A stretch of DNA of 64,000 nucleotides from Isoetes taiwanensis (lineage: Eukaryota > Streptophyta > Lycopodiopsida > Isoetales > Isoetaceae). A program made the position numbers and the translations under genes. The stretch lies in the NCBI GenBank assembly GCA_021234155.1, contig JAJEKV010000332.1, forward strand, positions 124,001 through 188,000, in the 5' to 3' direction. A model generated the notes under the pieces. The model was not told the origin of the DNA. It was given only the letters and a program-made list of their open reading frames with translations, and ran no database searches. Numbering within the stretch: the stretch's first letter is position 1; every line of letters begins with the position of its first letter. Shown here in pieces: positions 55,192 to 64,000 of this stretch.

Positions 55192-56748
55192 TTGCAAGCC
55201 ATTTTCTACACCCTTCCCTGCTCAATGGCGCCCAGCAACTTTGAGAGATGGTACAATGCTGCAAGCCATATCCATCAGCTTCCTGTAGATCAAGCCTTCT
55301 CTGTGTTTGATCACTTGTTTGATCTTCATGCAACTCTGTCTAGAACACCCTACTACACAGACATTATGTGCCAATATGATCAGCAAGTCCTGCCTTGGGA
55401 AGTTAGACTGCCCCCTAGGGGAGGGAATTGGGTTTCTCTTGAGTCACTCACCCAAGCCTTAAGTCGAGAGTTGGGAGGATCCAAAGGCAAGAAGCAACTA
55501 TGGGATAGGACTAGGACCATGCCCGATTACATGACCTGCAGACACAATAGGCATAGGTACCTTTCGTCTCAGACAGCCCTTGCCCTTTTCATGCACTATA
55601 AGTCAATCAACAAAGTAGGGGAACCTTCTGTTCAGCCCTTAGACTTAGCGCCACTAGATACCCGTAGGGCCCAGGATCAAATCCTGAACATAGAGTCCTC
55701 CGCCTATGAATACCATGGCACGACGTCAGGGGCACCATCTCTGCAGATACATGAAGACTACGAGCAGCTAGGGGAGCAAAACGCAGAATGGGAGAACAGG
55801 GAGGCAACAAGGATGCAGAGGTACATGTCGAGGCACGACGACGACATGAGAAGAGCTACCGAGCCACCGGTCGGCATCACAGCCTTGTCGCCGATAGTCA
55901 TCGATGGGGAGGAGTACATTTTTGCAAACGACATCCTCAACTTGTCCTACTGTCAGGAACAGGGTCTTCGAATCGACGAGCTCTTGGGCATGATAGTTGA
56001 CGAAGAGCGCAGAACTTCATCGACTACTCATACGAGGAGATTCAAAGGGAGCTGGAGAGGAGACACTCTGGCGCGGGGAGACAATGTTGGATATAGCAGC
56101 CTATCGCCAGATAAGGGAGATCTATCGACAGCAGGAACCTATCATCTCAAAGGAGGAGTTCCAGCAGATACAGAGCTCTATAAACCAGGGAGGGGCCCAA
56201 GCTCAAGCCGACCAGTTCGAGCCAGGAGCATGAGGGAAGGGTCCAGCAGCATCAACTTGGACAACGCAACCAGCATGTGGAGAGATCATGAAGACCTTAT
56301 GGCAGTGGATGCCTACGGCGAAGCAGCTCAAAGGAAGGGCACGGGATTGCGAGGTACAGGGAAGGGCACGGCACTTCGCTACTATCTTCCAGCCCTCAGC
56401 CAAGGGCAAATGATAGTTTTCCACAAGGAGTTCAGCCCAAGGGGGGAAGAATCCGTGGCACTTCTCATAGCGCTCTCGGGCTTCGGGCAGCATTCGAAGA
56501 TATACGCCCATGCCGACCACATCATTCTTTTCAACAGGGCAGTCGCGCTCCATTGCCTCGACTTTGCGAGAGGGCACCTTAGGGATGCAACACTTTCAGT
56601 GGTAGCAGCAACAGCACCGGAACTTCCGGAACCGGAGATGGCCCGAGCACTTGAAGGAAGATCGACAAGGAACATCTTGCGCAACCTCGGCAAAGGCCTC
56701 CGATTCAGGGATGTTAAGAACTTCTTCAGGCTTTCGGGAGGCCATTGA
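55192..56748 (+). CDS. extra Gypsy-2 ORF of unknown function, about 518 codons
   Basis: The longest intact frame in the element. The likely start is ATG 55225 (MAPSNFERWYNAASHIHQLP); ATG 55192 is in frame upstream. N-terminal part: FSVFDHLFDLHATLSRTPYY, PPRGGNWVSLESLTQALSRE. Middle: acidic/polar (EDYEQLGEQNAEWENREATR). C-terminal part: RYYLPALSQGQMIVFHKEFS, ESVALLIALSGFGQHSKIYA, NILRNLGKGLRFRDVKNFFR. Between about 56000 and 56230 a neighbouring frame (AAYRQIREIYRQQEPIISKE) looks more protein-like, so two compensating indels may have replaced that segment. No nucleic-acid-binding, enzymatic or membrane motif is recognised. It lies between the histone gene and gag and may be a second accessory gene. 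Confidence 0.6.
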   Translation: MQAIFYTLPCSMAPSNFERWYNAASHIHQLPVDQAFSVFDHLFDLHATLSRTPYYTDIMCQYDQQVLPWEVRLPPRGGNWVSLESLTQALSRELGGSKGKKQLWDRTRTMPDYMTCRHNRHRYLSSQTALALFMHYKSINKVGEPSVQPLDLAPLDTRRAQDQILNIESSAYEYHGTTSGAPSLQIHEDYEQLGEQNAEWENREATRMQRYMSRHDDDMRRATEPPVGITALSPIVIDGEEYIFANDILNLSYCQEQGLRIDELLGMIVDEERRTSSTTHTRRFKGSWRGDTLARGDNVGYSSLSPDKGDLSTAGTYHLKGGVPADTELYKPGRGPSSSRPVRARSMREGSSSINLDNATSMWRDHEDLMAVDAYGEAAQRKGTGLRGTGKGTALRYYLPALSQGQMIVFHKEFSPRGEESVALLIALSGFGQHSKIYAHADHIILFNRAVALHCLDFARGHLRDATLSVVAATAPELPEPEMARALEGRSTRNILRNLGKGLRFRDVKNFFRLSGGH

Positions 56749-56956
56749 ATAGTTGTAAAATTTTCTTAAGTCTTGTGCTAAATGATTTCTTGTACCCCAT
56801 TATGCTAAGACATATCTACTCTATCATGTAATCCTTTATGTATTAATGGCTATTAACTGTTTTAGAAATGCAAGGCTTTGTATGATTTCCTTATAACTAA
56901 TAAAGATAATTCAATTACAAGTAAGATTGATCAACATCTAACCCAAATAACATGCA
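56749..56956 (+). other. short spacer before gag
   Basis: AT-rich 0.2 kb with no motif that I recognise. Confidence 0.4.
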
Positions 56957-58405
56957 TTGATGATCAATCCTTGCAGCAAGGAACTCAAGTGCAGGATCTC
57001 AAGACCAGCACCGACCGCGCAATTGGGTACCAAGGAATTTGTTTGGCAGAGACTAAGAAGACTTCGAGCAGGATATGTCACCAGAGGCAGTCAACGCAAG
57101 GTTGGTGCAGATGAGGAACCAGATGCAACACCTCATCAACTGGGCGACACCTCTGATGAACACACAGGAAGATGGTCCTCCACCTCCACTATTCCGAGGG
57201 GTGACGAAGGGCCTCAGCAGGAAGTGGAGGGCAACCAGGGAAATGTCAGGGATAGGAGAAGGAAGAGAAGAACTAGGAGCCCATCATCATCATCTAGCTC
57301 CAGCTCATCAGACAGTTCTTCCAGTGAGGACAGCTCTAGCTCCGACAGTCAGTCTGACACATCTAGAGCAAGAAAAAGGGCAAGAAAGACGGATGACTAT
57401 CAGAAAAAGGTGGATAGTGCTATGAGCAACGTATGGAAGACAAGGAAGCTGGGCCAGTTCTCAGGGAAAGACAGATCAGGCATGGAGGCTGAAGCATGGC
57501 TTGATGAAATGGAAGAATTTGGCAACTCCTACGGTATGAAAGACAAGGACATAGGGAAAGTTGCTACAGCTAACCTTATTGGACCGGCAAGGATCTGGTG
57601 GAAGGGATATGCTAAGTCCAACAAGCTGAAGAGGAACAATTGCAGGTTTAAGACCTTCAGCAAGGCTTTCCGCAAGCACTATGTGCCAAGGTCTCATACT
57701 AGTAGACAGATCCAGCAGTTTTACATGTTGAATCAGGGTAGCTTATCAGTGGCTAAGTATACCGAAGAATTCATGAGGCTTAGGCTCCATGTTCCTGGAG
57801 TCTCAGAAAGGCAAGCAGTGGATACCTACATTGAGGGGTTGAACAACAATATCAAGAGGCTTGTTAGAGCAATCAACCCAAGGTCGATTGCAGGAGGCGA
57901 AGATAAAGCTATAAGTTTGGAGGAGGCACCCGGCAACTCAAGAGGCGATCAACTTTCGGGGGTAAGAGTTCGAGGCGTGATCGGGAAATATCAGGGTAAG
58001 CAATCAGCAGCTACACCATCAGGAGGCCAGCAGCAAGGTAAGAGTCAGAACAAAGCTTTTGGGGACCGTAAGCCACAAAATGCATCAGGGGGCAGTGCTC
58101 TTAAGCGTCTCCTAGGCGGTCTTAGAAGGAGAAGAGACAGGAGTGCATTGAGAAAAAGTTATGCTTCAGGTGCTTCCAGCCAGGGCACCGAACACATGAT
58201 TGTCCATTCGTCATGCAGTCAGCCTTGGCAGAACTTATGGATTGGGACTCCCCAACGTAGCGGGGCCGGGGGCGGCGACCAGCGGGAGGCCCGGGACTTC
58301 ATAGATGGTGAGTGCCACATATGTGCAAACATTGAGACAGGTGATATTGAGAATCAGTCGACTGTCATCGCGGCTGATGGGATCATAGATGTAATCCATA
58401 TGTAG
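56957..58405 (+). CDS. Gypsy-2 gag
   Basis: A 482-codon frame. After a Ser/Asp-rich and Arg-rich region (SPSSSSSSSSSDSSSSEDSS; ARKRARKTDD) the capsid-like domain runs FSGKDRSGMEAEAWLDEMEE, FGNSYGMKDKDIGKVATANL, ARIWWKGYAKSN, FRKHYVPRSHTSRQIQQFYM, SVAKYTEEFMRLRLHVPGVS, the standard gypsy gag pattern. A zinc knuckle CFRCFQPGHRTHDC is encoded at 58162-58203 in a shifted frame, so one indel lies between capsid and knuckle. Gag would form the particle that packages element RNA. The true start is uncertain; the first 100 residues lack family similarity. Confidence 0.82.
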   Translation: MMINPCSKELKCRISRPAPTAQLGTKEFVWQRLRRLRAGYVTRGSQRKVGADEEPDATPHQLGDTSDEHTGRWSSTSTIPRGDEGPQQEVEGNQGNVRDRRRKRRTRSPSSSSSSSSSDSSSSEDSSSSDSQSDTSRARKRARKTDDYQKKVDSAMSNVWKTRKLGQFSGKDRSGMEAEAWLDEMEEFGNSYGMKDKDIGKVATANLIGPARIWWKGYAKSNKLKRNNCRFKTFSKAFRKHYVPRSHTSRQIQQFYMLNQGSLSVAKYTEEFMRLRLHVPGVSERQAVDTYIEGLNNNIKRLVRAINPRSIAGGEDKAISLEEAPGNSRGDQLSGVRVRGVIGKYQGKQSAATPSGGQQQGKSQNKAFGDRKPQNASGGSALKRLLGGLRRRRDRSALRKSYASGASSQGTEHMIVHSSCSQPWQNLWIGTPQRSGAGGGDQREARDFIDGECHICANIETGDIENQSTVIAADGIIDVIHM

Positions 58406-58670
58406 TCCTCATAGATACAGGTAGCTCTCATAATTTTGCATCTCCTAGGTTGGCTGCTCTAATGAAGAACAAGGTATTGAAGTCTAAGCCAAGGCCAGTG
58501 GCTATGGCAAATGGGGCCATTCGGCACACTAAGGGCAGGAGAATCATCTTTGACATAGACCTTAGTGGGGCTAAGTGGGCGATGGGAGCGGAAGTCATGG
58601 ATATCGGAAGATATGATCCGATAGTGGGGATGGAATTTTTTGAAGCCAGCCAAAGCCATGATTGATTGCT
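58406..58670 (+). pseudogene. Gypsy-2 aspartic protease
   Basis: VLIDTGSSHNFASPRLAALM begins near 58405, with catalytic DTG at 58414-58422, then GRRIIFDIDLSGAKWAMGAE and YDPIVGMEFFEA (canonical ILGMDWL region). The frame breaks after SQSHD. The protease would cleave the Gag-Pol polyprotein. Confidence 0.82.
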
Positions 58671-59910
58671 TGCATCGGAACGAAGTCACCATGACGACAT
58701 CGGGGCGGCAGCAAATTGATAGTGAAAGGTAAGAAGCTAGATTCTCCCATGCGGTGTATTTCTTTTGAAGCAGCTAAGGAAGAGTATAGAAAGGAATAAG
58801 GTGGACTACATCCCGAGGATGGAATCAGTTTGAGCGTGCAAGCGGGATGGAAGTGACCCAAAGGGAAATCAATTGCCCGAGGCAGATAGCAAGGCTTATT
58901 TCGAGTTCAAGGATGTATTTCCGGATGAAATCCGCACCGCCACCTTATAGGGTGTGGAATGTGAGATCACATTGGCTCGGATCTGAAGCCTACGGTAAAA
59001 AGCCATATAGAATATGCACCCTGAATTGATTGAGCTCAGAAGCGGCTTCAGGAATTGCTTGAGCTTGGATTTATAAGAGCAAGTGTGTCTCCTTTGAGAC
59101 ACCTATACTCTTTGTGAAGAAGAAAGCGGGGAGCTTAAGAATGTGCATAGACTATCGCCAGCTCAATAAGCAGACGATAAAGAACAAGTATGCATTGCCA
59201 AGGGCAGATGACCTAATGGACCAGTTACAAGGAGCAAAGGTATTCTCTAAAATTGATTTGAGTCGGGGATACCATCGGGGATAAGAATAAAAGAAGAGGA
59301 TATCCATAAGACCGCTTCGAGCAGCGGTATGGTCATTTTGAGTTTATTTACGGTAATGCCCTTTGGACTATCGAGCGCTCCAAAGAAGCGTTTATCGCCT
59401 CATGAACGACATCTTGAGACTTCTTGGATGAGTTTGTTATTGTCTTCTTCGACGACATTCTAATCTACAACAAGTCCCCTTGAGGAGCATTGTCGACATC
59501 TCGGGAAAGTGTTGGAGAAGTTGAGACGTCATCGGTTGTGCGGGAAGCTCTCCAAGTGCCACTTTGCAACTTGGGCGAGTGGAATATTTGGGGCATGTAG
59601 TAACATCCGAGGGAATCTCCACAGATCCATCTAAGATTGAGGCAATAGTTGATTGGCCAGCTCCAAGGGAATGTGGCAGTAAAGAAGCTTTCTCGGGTTG
59701 GCGGATATTACTGAAAAAGTTCGTGAAGGATTTTGCTAAGTGGGCGTCCCCCTTGTCGGACCTCACTAAGGCCAAGAAGATTAAGGATTGGACTAGTCAT
59801 TGGTTAGAGAAAGTCCAAGCTTCCTTCGAGAAGCTTAAAGAGGCCTTGACAACAGCACCAGTGCTTGTTCTTAGGACCAAGAGTAAAGATAAGTTGGTAG
59901 CGAGATGCAA
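58671..59910 (+). pseudogene. Gypsy-2 reverse transcriptase
   Basis: Remnants in order: FKDVFPDEIRTATL-like region (58900-58950), [55 protein letters not shown] (first catalytic Asp), MPFGLSSAP-like (59357), FFDDILIY (59445-59468, catalytic DD), then GRVEYLGHVVTSEGISTDPS and KIEAIVDWPAPRE. Several indels interrupt the frame. Confidence 0.85.
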
Positions 59911-60236
59911 GTAAGATAGCAGCGGGGCGCTCTTGATGCAAGAAGGAAGGGTAGTCGCCTACGACTCGAAGAAGATGAACGACACCGAGCAACGCTACCC
60001 AACCCATGATCAGGAATTGCTAGCCATTGTCAGGGCATTAAGGATATGGAGGCATTATTTGCTGGGAAGGAAGTTTCAGTTAGATACTGATCACCAGAGT
60101 CTTCAGTATCTTTTCACCCAGCCACTCCTCAACTTAAGGCAAAGGAGGTGGATGGAATTCCTTGAGGAGTATGATTTTGATATTATATATAAACCCGGCA
60201 AGCTTAATGTTGTAGCAGATGCCCTCTCCAGGAGAC
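59911..60236 (+). pseudogene. Gypsy-2 RNase H
   Basis: SSGALLMQEGRVVAYDSKKM, NDTEQRYPTHDQELLAIVRA, FQLDTDHQSLQYLFTQPLLN and KLNVVADALSRRP are clear. A stop at 59913 just before the domain breaks the frame, with the first catalytic Asp region (VARCKDSSG) altered. Confidence 0.85.
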
Positions 60237-61560
60237 CATTTCAGACAAGGACGCATTGTAATGCGATTTCCACTCTTTCGAGTGAGTTTGGCAAGAAGAT
60301 TGAGGAGTCCTTGCCAACGGATGTGGACTTCAAGGAAGTGTGGGATAGCCTCTCCAAGGAAGCCAGAACAGATAAGGAGCGGGAAGCCTTCAAGCATTAT
60401 AAGAAGGAAGGCAACCTGTTGTATCACAAGCATAAGTTGTGTGTGCCCGAATCATCAGGAGTAAGGAAGTTAATTCTTCCGTGACACACATAACAGCCCA
60501 ATAGCGAGGGGGCATCTTGGCTTCATGAAGACCTATTTCAAGATTCAAGTAGCCGCCCGGCCAAGAATGAAGAGGCGGATAGCTGCATATATTCAGGGAT
60601 TGTCGGTTGTGCAGCCAGAGACCAAAGCGAGCAACCCGGATCCCTGGTGCTTTAGAGCCATTGGGGGTGCCAAATGCGAAGTGGGAGGTCATAAGCATGG
60701 ATTTCATTACAGGTCTCCCTAGAACTCTTCGAGACAAGGATGCATTGATGGTTGTCGTAGATAAGTTATCTAAGATGGCACATTTTGTGCCTTGCAAGAC
60801 TACTGACACCGCATTAGATACTGCCAAGTTATTTGTAAGGGAGATTTTTAGACTCCATGGCATGCCTCGGGAGATAATATCTGATAGAGATTCTAAGTTT
60901 ATGAGTGCCTTTTGGCGGGGATCTCTTTAGCACCATTAGGATGAAGCTCTCCATGAGCGGCATATCATCCCCAAGCGGATGGCGGGGGCGGAGAGGGCCG
61001 AATCGGATCATTGAAGACATGCTTCGAAGTTATGTGTGGAACAAGCAGTCCAAGTGGGATGAGTATATCCACTTGGTGGAATGCGCCTACAATAGTGCCA
61101 AGCAGGAGTCATCTCAGATGTCTCCTTTCATGGTAAATTACGGGTACCAGTGCTTAACCCCGGATACCTGGCACAATCCTGTGTCCAAGGTAGAAGTATC
61201 CCAGCAGATGTTAGGGGATATGCAGCAGCTAGTGGAAGAGGTAAGGGGTTACTTATTGGCAGCAAGAAGTCGGCAGAAGAGTGTAGCCGACAAGCACAGG
61301 ACCGTAAGAGAGTTCAAGGTAGGCGATAACGTTTGGTTGAAGATCAAGGTGAAGCAAGCCAAGCTGCGGATTGGGAGTTGTAAGAAGCTTCCCCCTAGGT
61401 GGGCTGGTCCGTTCAAGATTTTGGAGAGAGTGGGCTCTCAAGCCTACAAGTTGGATCTTCCGGCCCATCTCAAGGTTCACAAGGTCTTCCACGTAAGTTT
61501 ATTAAAGAGGCACAATCCTAACCCGGAGGAGGTTTTGGATACTCCAACTTTGTTGGAAAT
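60237..61560 (+). pseudogene. Gypsy-2 integrase
   Basis: Zinc-binding part: THNSPIARGHLGFMKTYFK (60484 on), with its CxxC damaged by a one-base shift (QDCRLC readable in the other frame). Core: VISMDFITGLPRTLRDKDAL, VVVDKLSKMAHFVPCKTTDT, HGMPREIISDRDSKFMSAFW. Then IIEDMLRSYVWNKQSKWDEY and HLVECAYNSAKQESSQMSPF. C-terminal GPF/Y part: VGDNVWLKIKVKQAK, PRWAGPFKILERVGSQAYKL and VHKVFHVSLLKRHNPNP. At least two indels. It would insert element cDNA. Confidence 0.88.
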
Positions 61561-61770
61561 GACGGAGGAGCAAGTAGAAATAGTGCCTGAGTTACTTCTT
61601 GATAAGTCATTCAAGAAGACTAGGAGGTCTCAATTCCTCCAATATTTGGTTAAGTGGAAGCACTTACCCGTGGAGGGGCGACATGGGTATTGAAGCAAGA
61701 TTTGGAGAAGCAATACCCGAGGAGTTTATGAAGGAGTTTGATGGTAGTCGTCTCCCGGCTTGGTCGACCC
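61561..61770 (+). pseudogene. Gypsy-2 chromodomain
   Basis: Following the integrase: TRRSQFLQYLVKWKHLPVEG, then after a one-base shift ATWVLKQDLEKQYPEEF. The aromatic/Leu-Val-Lys-Trp-Lys core with the following E...TW is the chromodomain signature of chromoviruses. In such elements this domain can bind methylated H3 tails and steer integration. Its pairing with a self-encoded H3 tail is notable. Confidence 0.82.
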
Positions 61771-62650
61771 GACTTGCCGTGTGGTTAGCTAGTATGTTGT
61801 TAGTTAGCCTTAAGCCCGGGCGCATGCATTCTAGTTAGTAGGGTGCATGTGCCGTAACTAGATAGATCGTGTATGATGATGGGATACGCCTTTAGGGCAT
61901 TCTCTAGGCCACACGCACCAAAGAGGTGCGCATGACCATTAGGGTCATGTGAGTGAGGATTGAGGCATGGTGGGCGATGATGTGACATCGATCCGGATGC
62001 TCTCTATGCCACGATGCGGGCACGCACACCCGGCCGTGGGAGGGTCATGGTGAAGGTTAAAGTGATCATCTTGATGATGGGATGGTGAGGCGTTCCTAGC
62101 TGAAACCCTCGGGGCATGATGGTGGGGGTGTACTCGATCCAGGGGGATCGCGTGTACAAAGGTAGCACTTCGATCATGGGGCGATGATGGGAGCATCTTA
62201 AATGATCCCTAAGCTCAAATCCAAAAAGTGCCATGATCTTGGGCAAGGTAGTAGGACAACCTTGAGGCGGTAGTTCGGCTCAAGGAGGTAAGGGGTGGTC
62301 CCCTAAAACCACAAATTATTAACTAAACTAACGTAATGTGCTCCTTTTGCAGGAAAGTAGAAGGGGGACTTCAACGAGGAGCGCGTTACGAGAAGATAGG
62401 GGGAGCCATAATTTAGATTATGAACCCTAATAACTCTTATAATAGTATTTTGAATTATTATAAGAAATAATATTTATTAAGGCTATATAATTTTGTATAA
62501 ATACAAATATAGCCTAAATTTTGACTTTAACTAATAAAACTTGATTGCTAAAGTAAACTAAAGGTTATGACATGATTGTTGTTTTGCAGGCATAAGGTAG
62601 GTTCGTCACCTTAGCGCAATGCTGAGGACAAACATTGTCTAGGGGAGAAA
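61771..62650 (+). other. Gypsy-2 3' untranslated region and purine tract
   Basis: No coding sequence is supported; GATGATGGGA/GGTCATG-type words recur around 61876-62190. Ends with the purine tract AGGGGAGAAA (62641-62650) directly before the 3' LTR. Confidence 0.55.
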
Positions 62651-64000
62651 TGACGGTCGAGGGAATATCGCCTTATAAATAACGTATATTCCTGGATCAA
62701 ATCACTATATACAAGTCTATCTTCATAGCCTTGTATACCATAGAGTGTGGCACTAAGGGGCATGGCCAAGTTGTTCTCATAACTTAGCCAACCATAGGGT
62801 AGACCACTATCCACGTGGCCTTAACCTATTGGGGGCACCCGCCACATAGGACTCACCCGATTGGTGCCACGTGGCATCCTAGGTGGACCTAATTTATATA
62901 GGTCAAACCCCAACCCTAGGCCTCTTTCCACCCCCTAGCACCTAGAGACTCACCTACTGCTCAAAACCCCGCTTCAACATCGCTTTGTTGTGGCATAGGT
63001 CGGTGCAACAGCTGTGAGGTAGACTCGTTCTTGGAGCAAGAGCAGCATCACGTGAGTCGAAGACCATGGAGGCACATGGATTTGGAGGGAGAGCTTCAGG
63101 AGCAGGTATGTAGGGTAGTAGTTGTGTTAGCTTATCTGGAATTAGCATTCCAGATATGCTAGTATCTTGTATCTAGAGTAGAGCCATCCTAGAACCTCGT
63201 ATTCAACATCTTGAACCCTAATCAATGAACCCTAACCATTAGTTAGTTGTATGATTAGGTTAAGATGTTCTTCTTATGATTATTCTTATGATGTGATGAT
63301 TATGTGATGATGGTTGATCATGTTTGCTCCTCTTGTTTTGGGAAGGGGGTAGAGACCTAGGGCCATATGTAGTATGCTCCTAGAGTAGATCCCTTTAGTT
63401 CCTATTAGTTGCGGCTCAGGCATAGGAGCCCACCGTGCTATTGAGGTTATGATATGACTCAAAGACCGCATAACGGGCTAGAGGGAAAGTGGAGGAGGAT
63501 CCCGCCGAGTGGGGCTTTCGGGGATCCCCTAGTGGGCTAGGGCTTATGGCCTGGCCACTTCGGTGGGCCCAGCATGGGTCCCACACCTCCCGGGGCAATG
63601 GTGTCGCCGCCTCTCGAGAGCCGCAAGTGTTGGCTTGGCTCTCGCTTTGGGGGTTAAGTCGGCACGTAATCGGGTGTCGCCACGATCCTCTAGCCACGGA
63701 ACCTCTAGACCTCGGGAAGGGGAGATGCAACCCTTCCCGCCTCGCCGGACGGGAGATGCAACTGGAGTAGTCCCGATGGGTGATGCCATGGGATTGCGTG
63801 ATCCAGGAAGGCTAGAGTCCTGGTCGAGCCCGATGAAGCCCATCCGCAAAGTATGCACGGGGAGGGGCGGATGGAGTGGTCAACCTAGCCATTGTTCTAT
63901 GCCGGCCGCCATTGCCATGACTCTGGCCTCGCTCTATCTTGAGGCCTAGCTCTGGCCACCATCCTCCCACGAGTAGTCCGAGCGGGTAGGAGCTCATGTT
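62651..64000 (+). repeat. Gypsy-2 3' LTR, truncated by window end
   Basis: Begins TGACGGTCGAGGGAATATCG (the leading TG of the 5' copy is missing) and follows 39568-39675 plus 50713 onward with many short indels. It reaches the part equivalent to about 51990 of the 5' LTR at the window edge. Because it lacks the Gypsy-1 insertion it shows the empty site (CACTAAGGGGCATGGCC). Confidence 0.9.

Larger units (their letters stand above)
39568..64000 (+). mobile_element. Gypsy-2: chromovirus-type Ty3/gypsy element carrying a histone H3 gene
   Basis: 5' LTR starts TGTGACGGTCC at 39568, is split by Gypsy-1, and ends CGTCACA; primer site TGGTATCAGAGC follows. Order of parts: histone H3-like gene (53301-54418), extra ORF (55192-56748), gag with zinc knuckle, protease, RT, RNase H, integrase, chromodomain, purine tract, 3' LTR from 62651 running off the window. 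Without Gypsy-1 more than 13 kb are seen. All pol parts carry small indels. The chromodomain places it among chromoviruses. The two added genes between PBS and gag are unusual. Confidence 0.9.

Noticed and set aside
61771-62246. His/Pro-rich minus-strand frames
   Set aside because: They lie antisense in the 3' region of Gypsy-2 and arise from GATGATGG-type repeats.

Overview
The window looks like nuclear DNA of a land plant with a large, repeat-rich genome. The evidence is spliced GT-AG genes, an intact plant-type GT47 glycosyltransferase interrupted by a 5.5 kb repeat-filled intron, a GH3-family remnant, and plant Copia and Ty3/gypsy elements primed by initiator-Met tRNA. I cannot fix the lineage from sequence alone. 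No rRNA gene, CRISPR array or bacterial-type operon is visible.

Layout. 1-5.7 kb: AT-rich, with a possible Copia 5' edge and one unrecognised reading frame. 5.7-7.9 kb: a charged C-terminal fragment, a foldback repeat and a broken GH3 (acyl-amido synthetase) exon. 9.8-11.8 kb (minus strand): a secreted/membrane protein gene of unknown function with one stop and one frameshift; a short poly(A) retroposon has inserted exactly over its stop codon. 12.6-19.4 kb (plus strand): the one clearly intact host gene, a two-exon GT47 xyloglucan-galactosyltransferase-like gene. Its intron holds GGAAGGGTTTCC repeats and an ORF with an integrase-type HHCC zinc-binding module. 19.9-25.0 kb: microsatellite-tailed retroposon copies, a broken and rearranged but spliced Crypton-like tyrosine recombinase gene, and AT-rich MITEs associated with the rearrangement.

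25.5-39.6 kb: a Copia element (minus strand) split by a 9,059 bp DNA transposon (27353-36411) with 26 bp terminal inverted repeats, a 4 bp target duplication and a degraded DDE-type transposase carrying DFAENY, SDGxASQFK and HGKGxHDG motifs. 39.6-64 kb: a chromovirus-type gypsy element (Gypsy-2) inserted into the Copia 5' LTR; its own 5' LTR is split by an 11,032 bp Tat/Athila-like gypsy element (Gypsy-1, 39676-50707, TSD AGGGG). Gypsy-2 runs past the right end of the window.

The most striking observation is in Gypsy-2. Between its primer binding site and gag lies a captured histone H3: an N-terminal tail starting MARTKQTARK, a long charged linker, and a recognisable histone-fold C-terminus ending in a canonical-type H3 alphaN/alpha2/alpha3 sequence. 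The same element encodes a C-terminal chromodomain, the module that in chromoviruses reads methylated H3 tails. A second extra ORF (about 518 codons) of unknown function sits between the histone and gag. The copy here is damaged, so the family should be judged from other copies.

Caveat: nearly all transposon genes carry scattered small indels while the single-copy GT47 gene is clean. Some frameshifts may therefore come from poor polishing of repeats rather than true decay.
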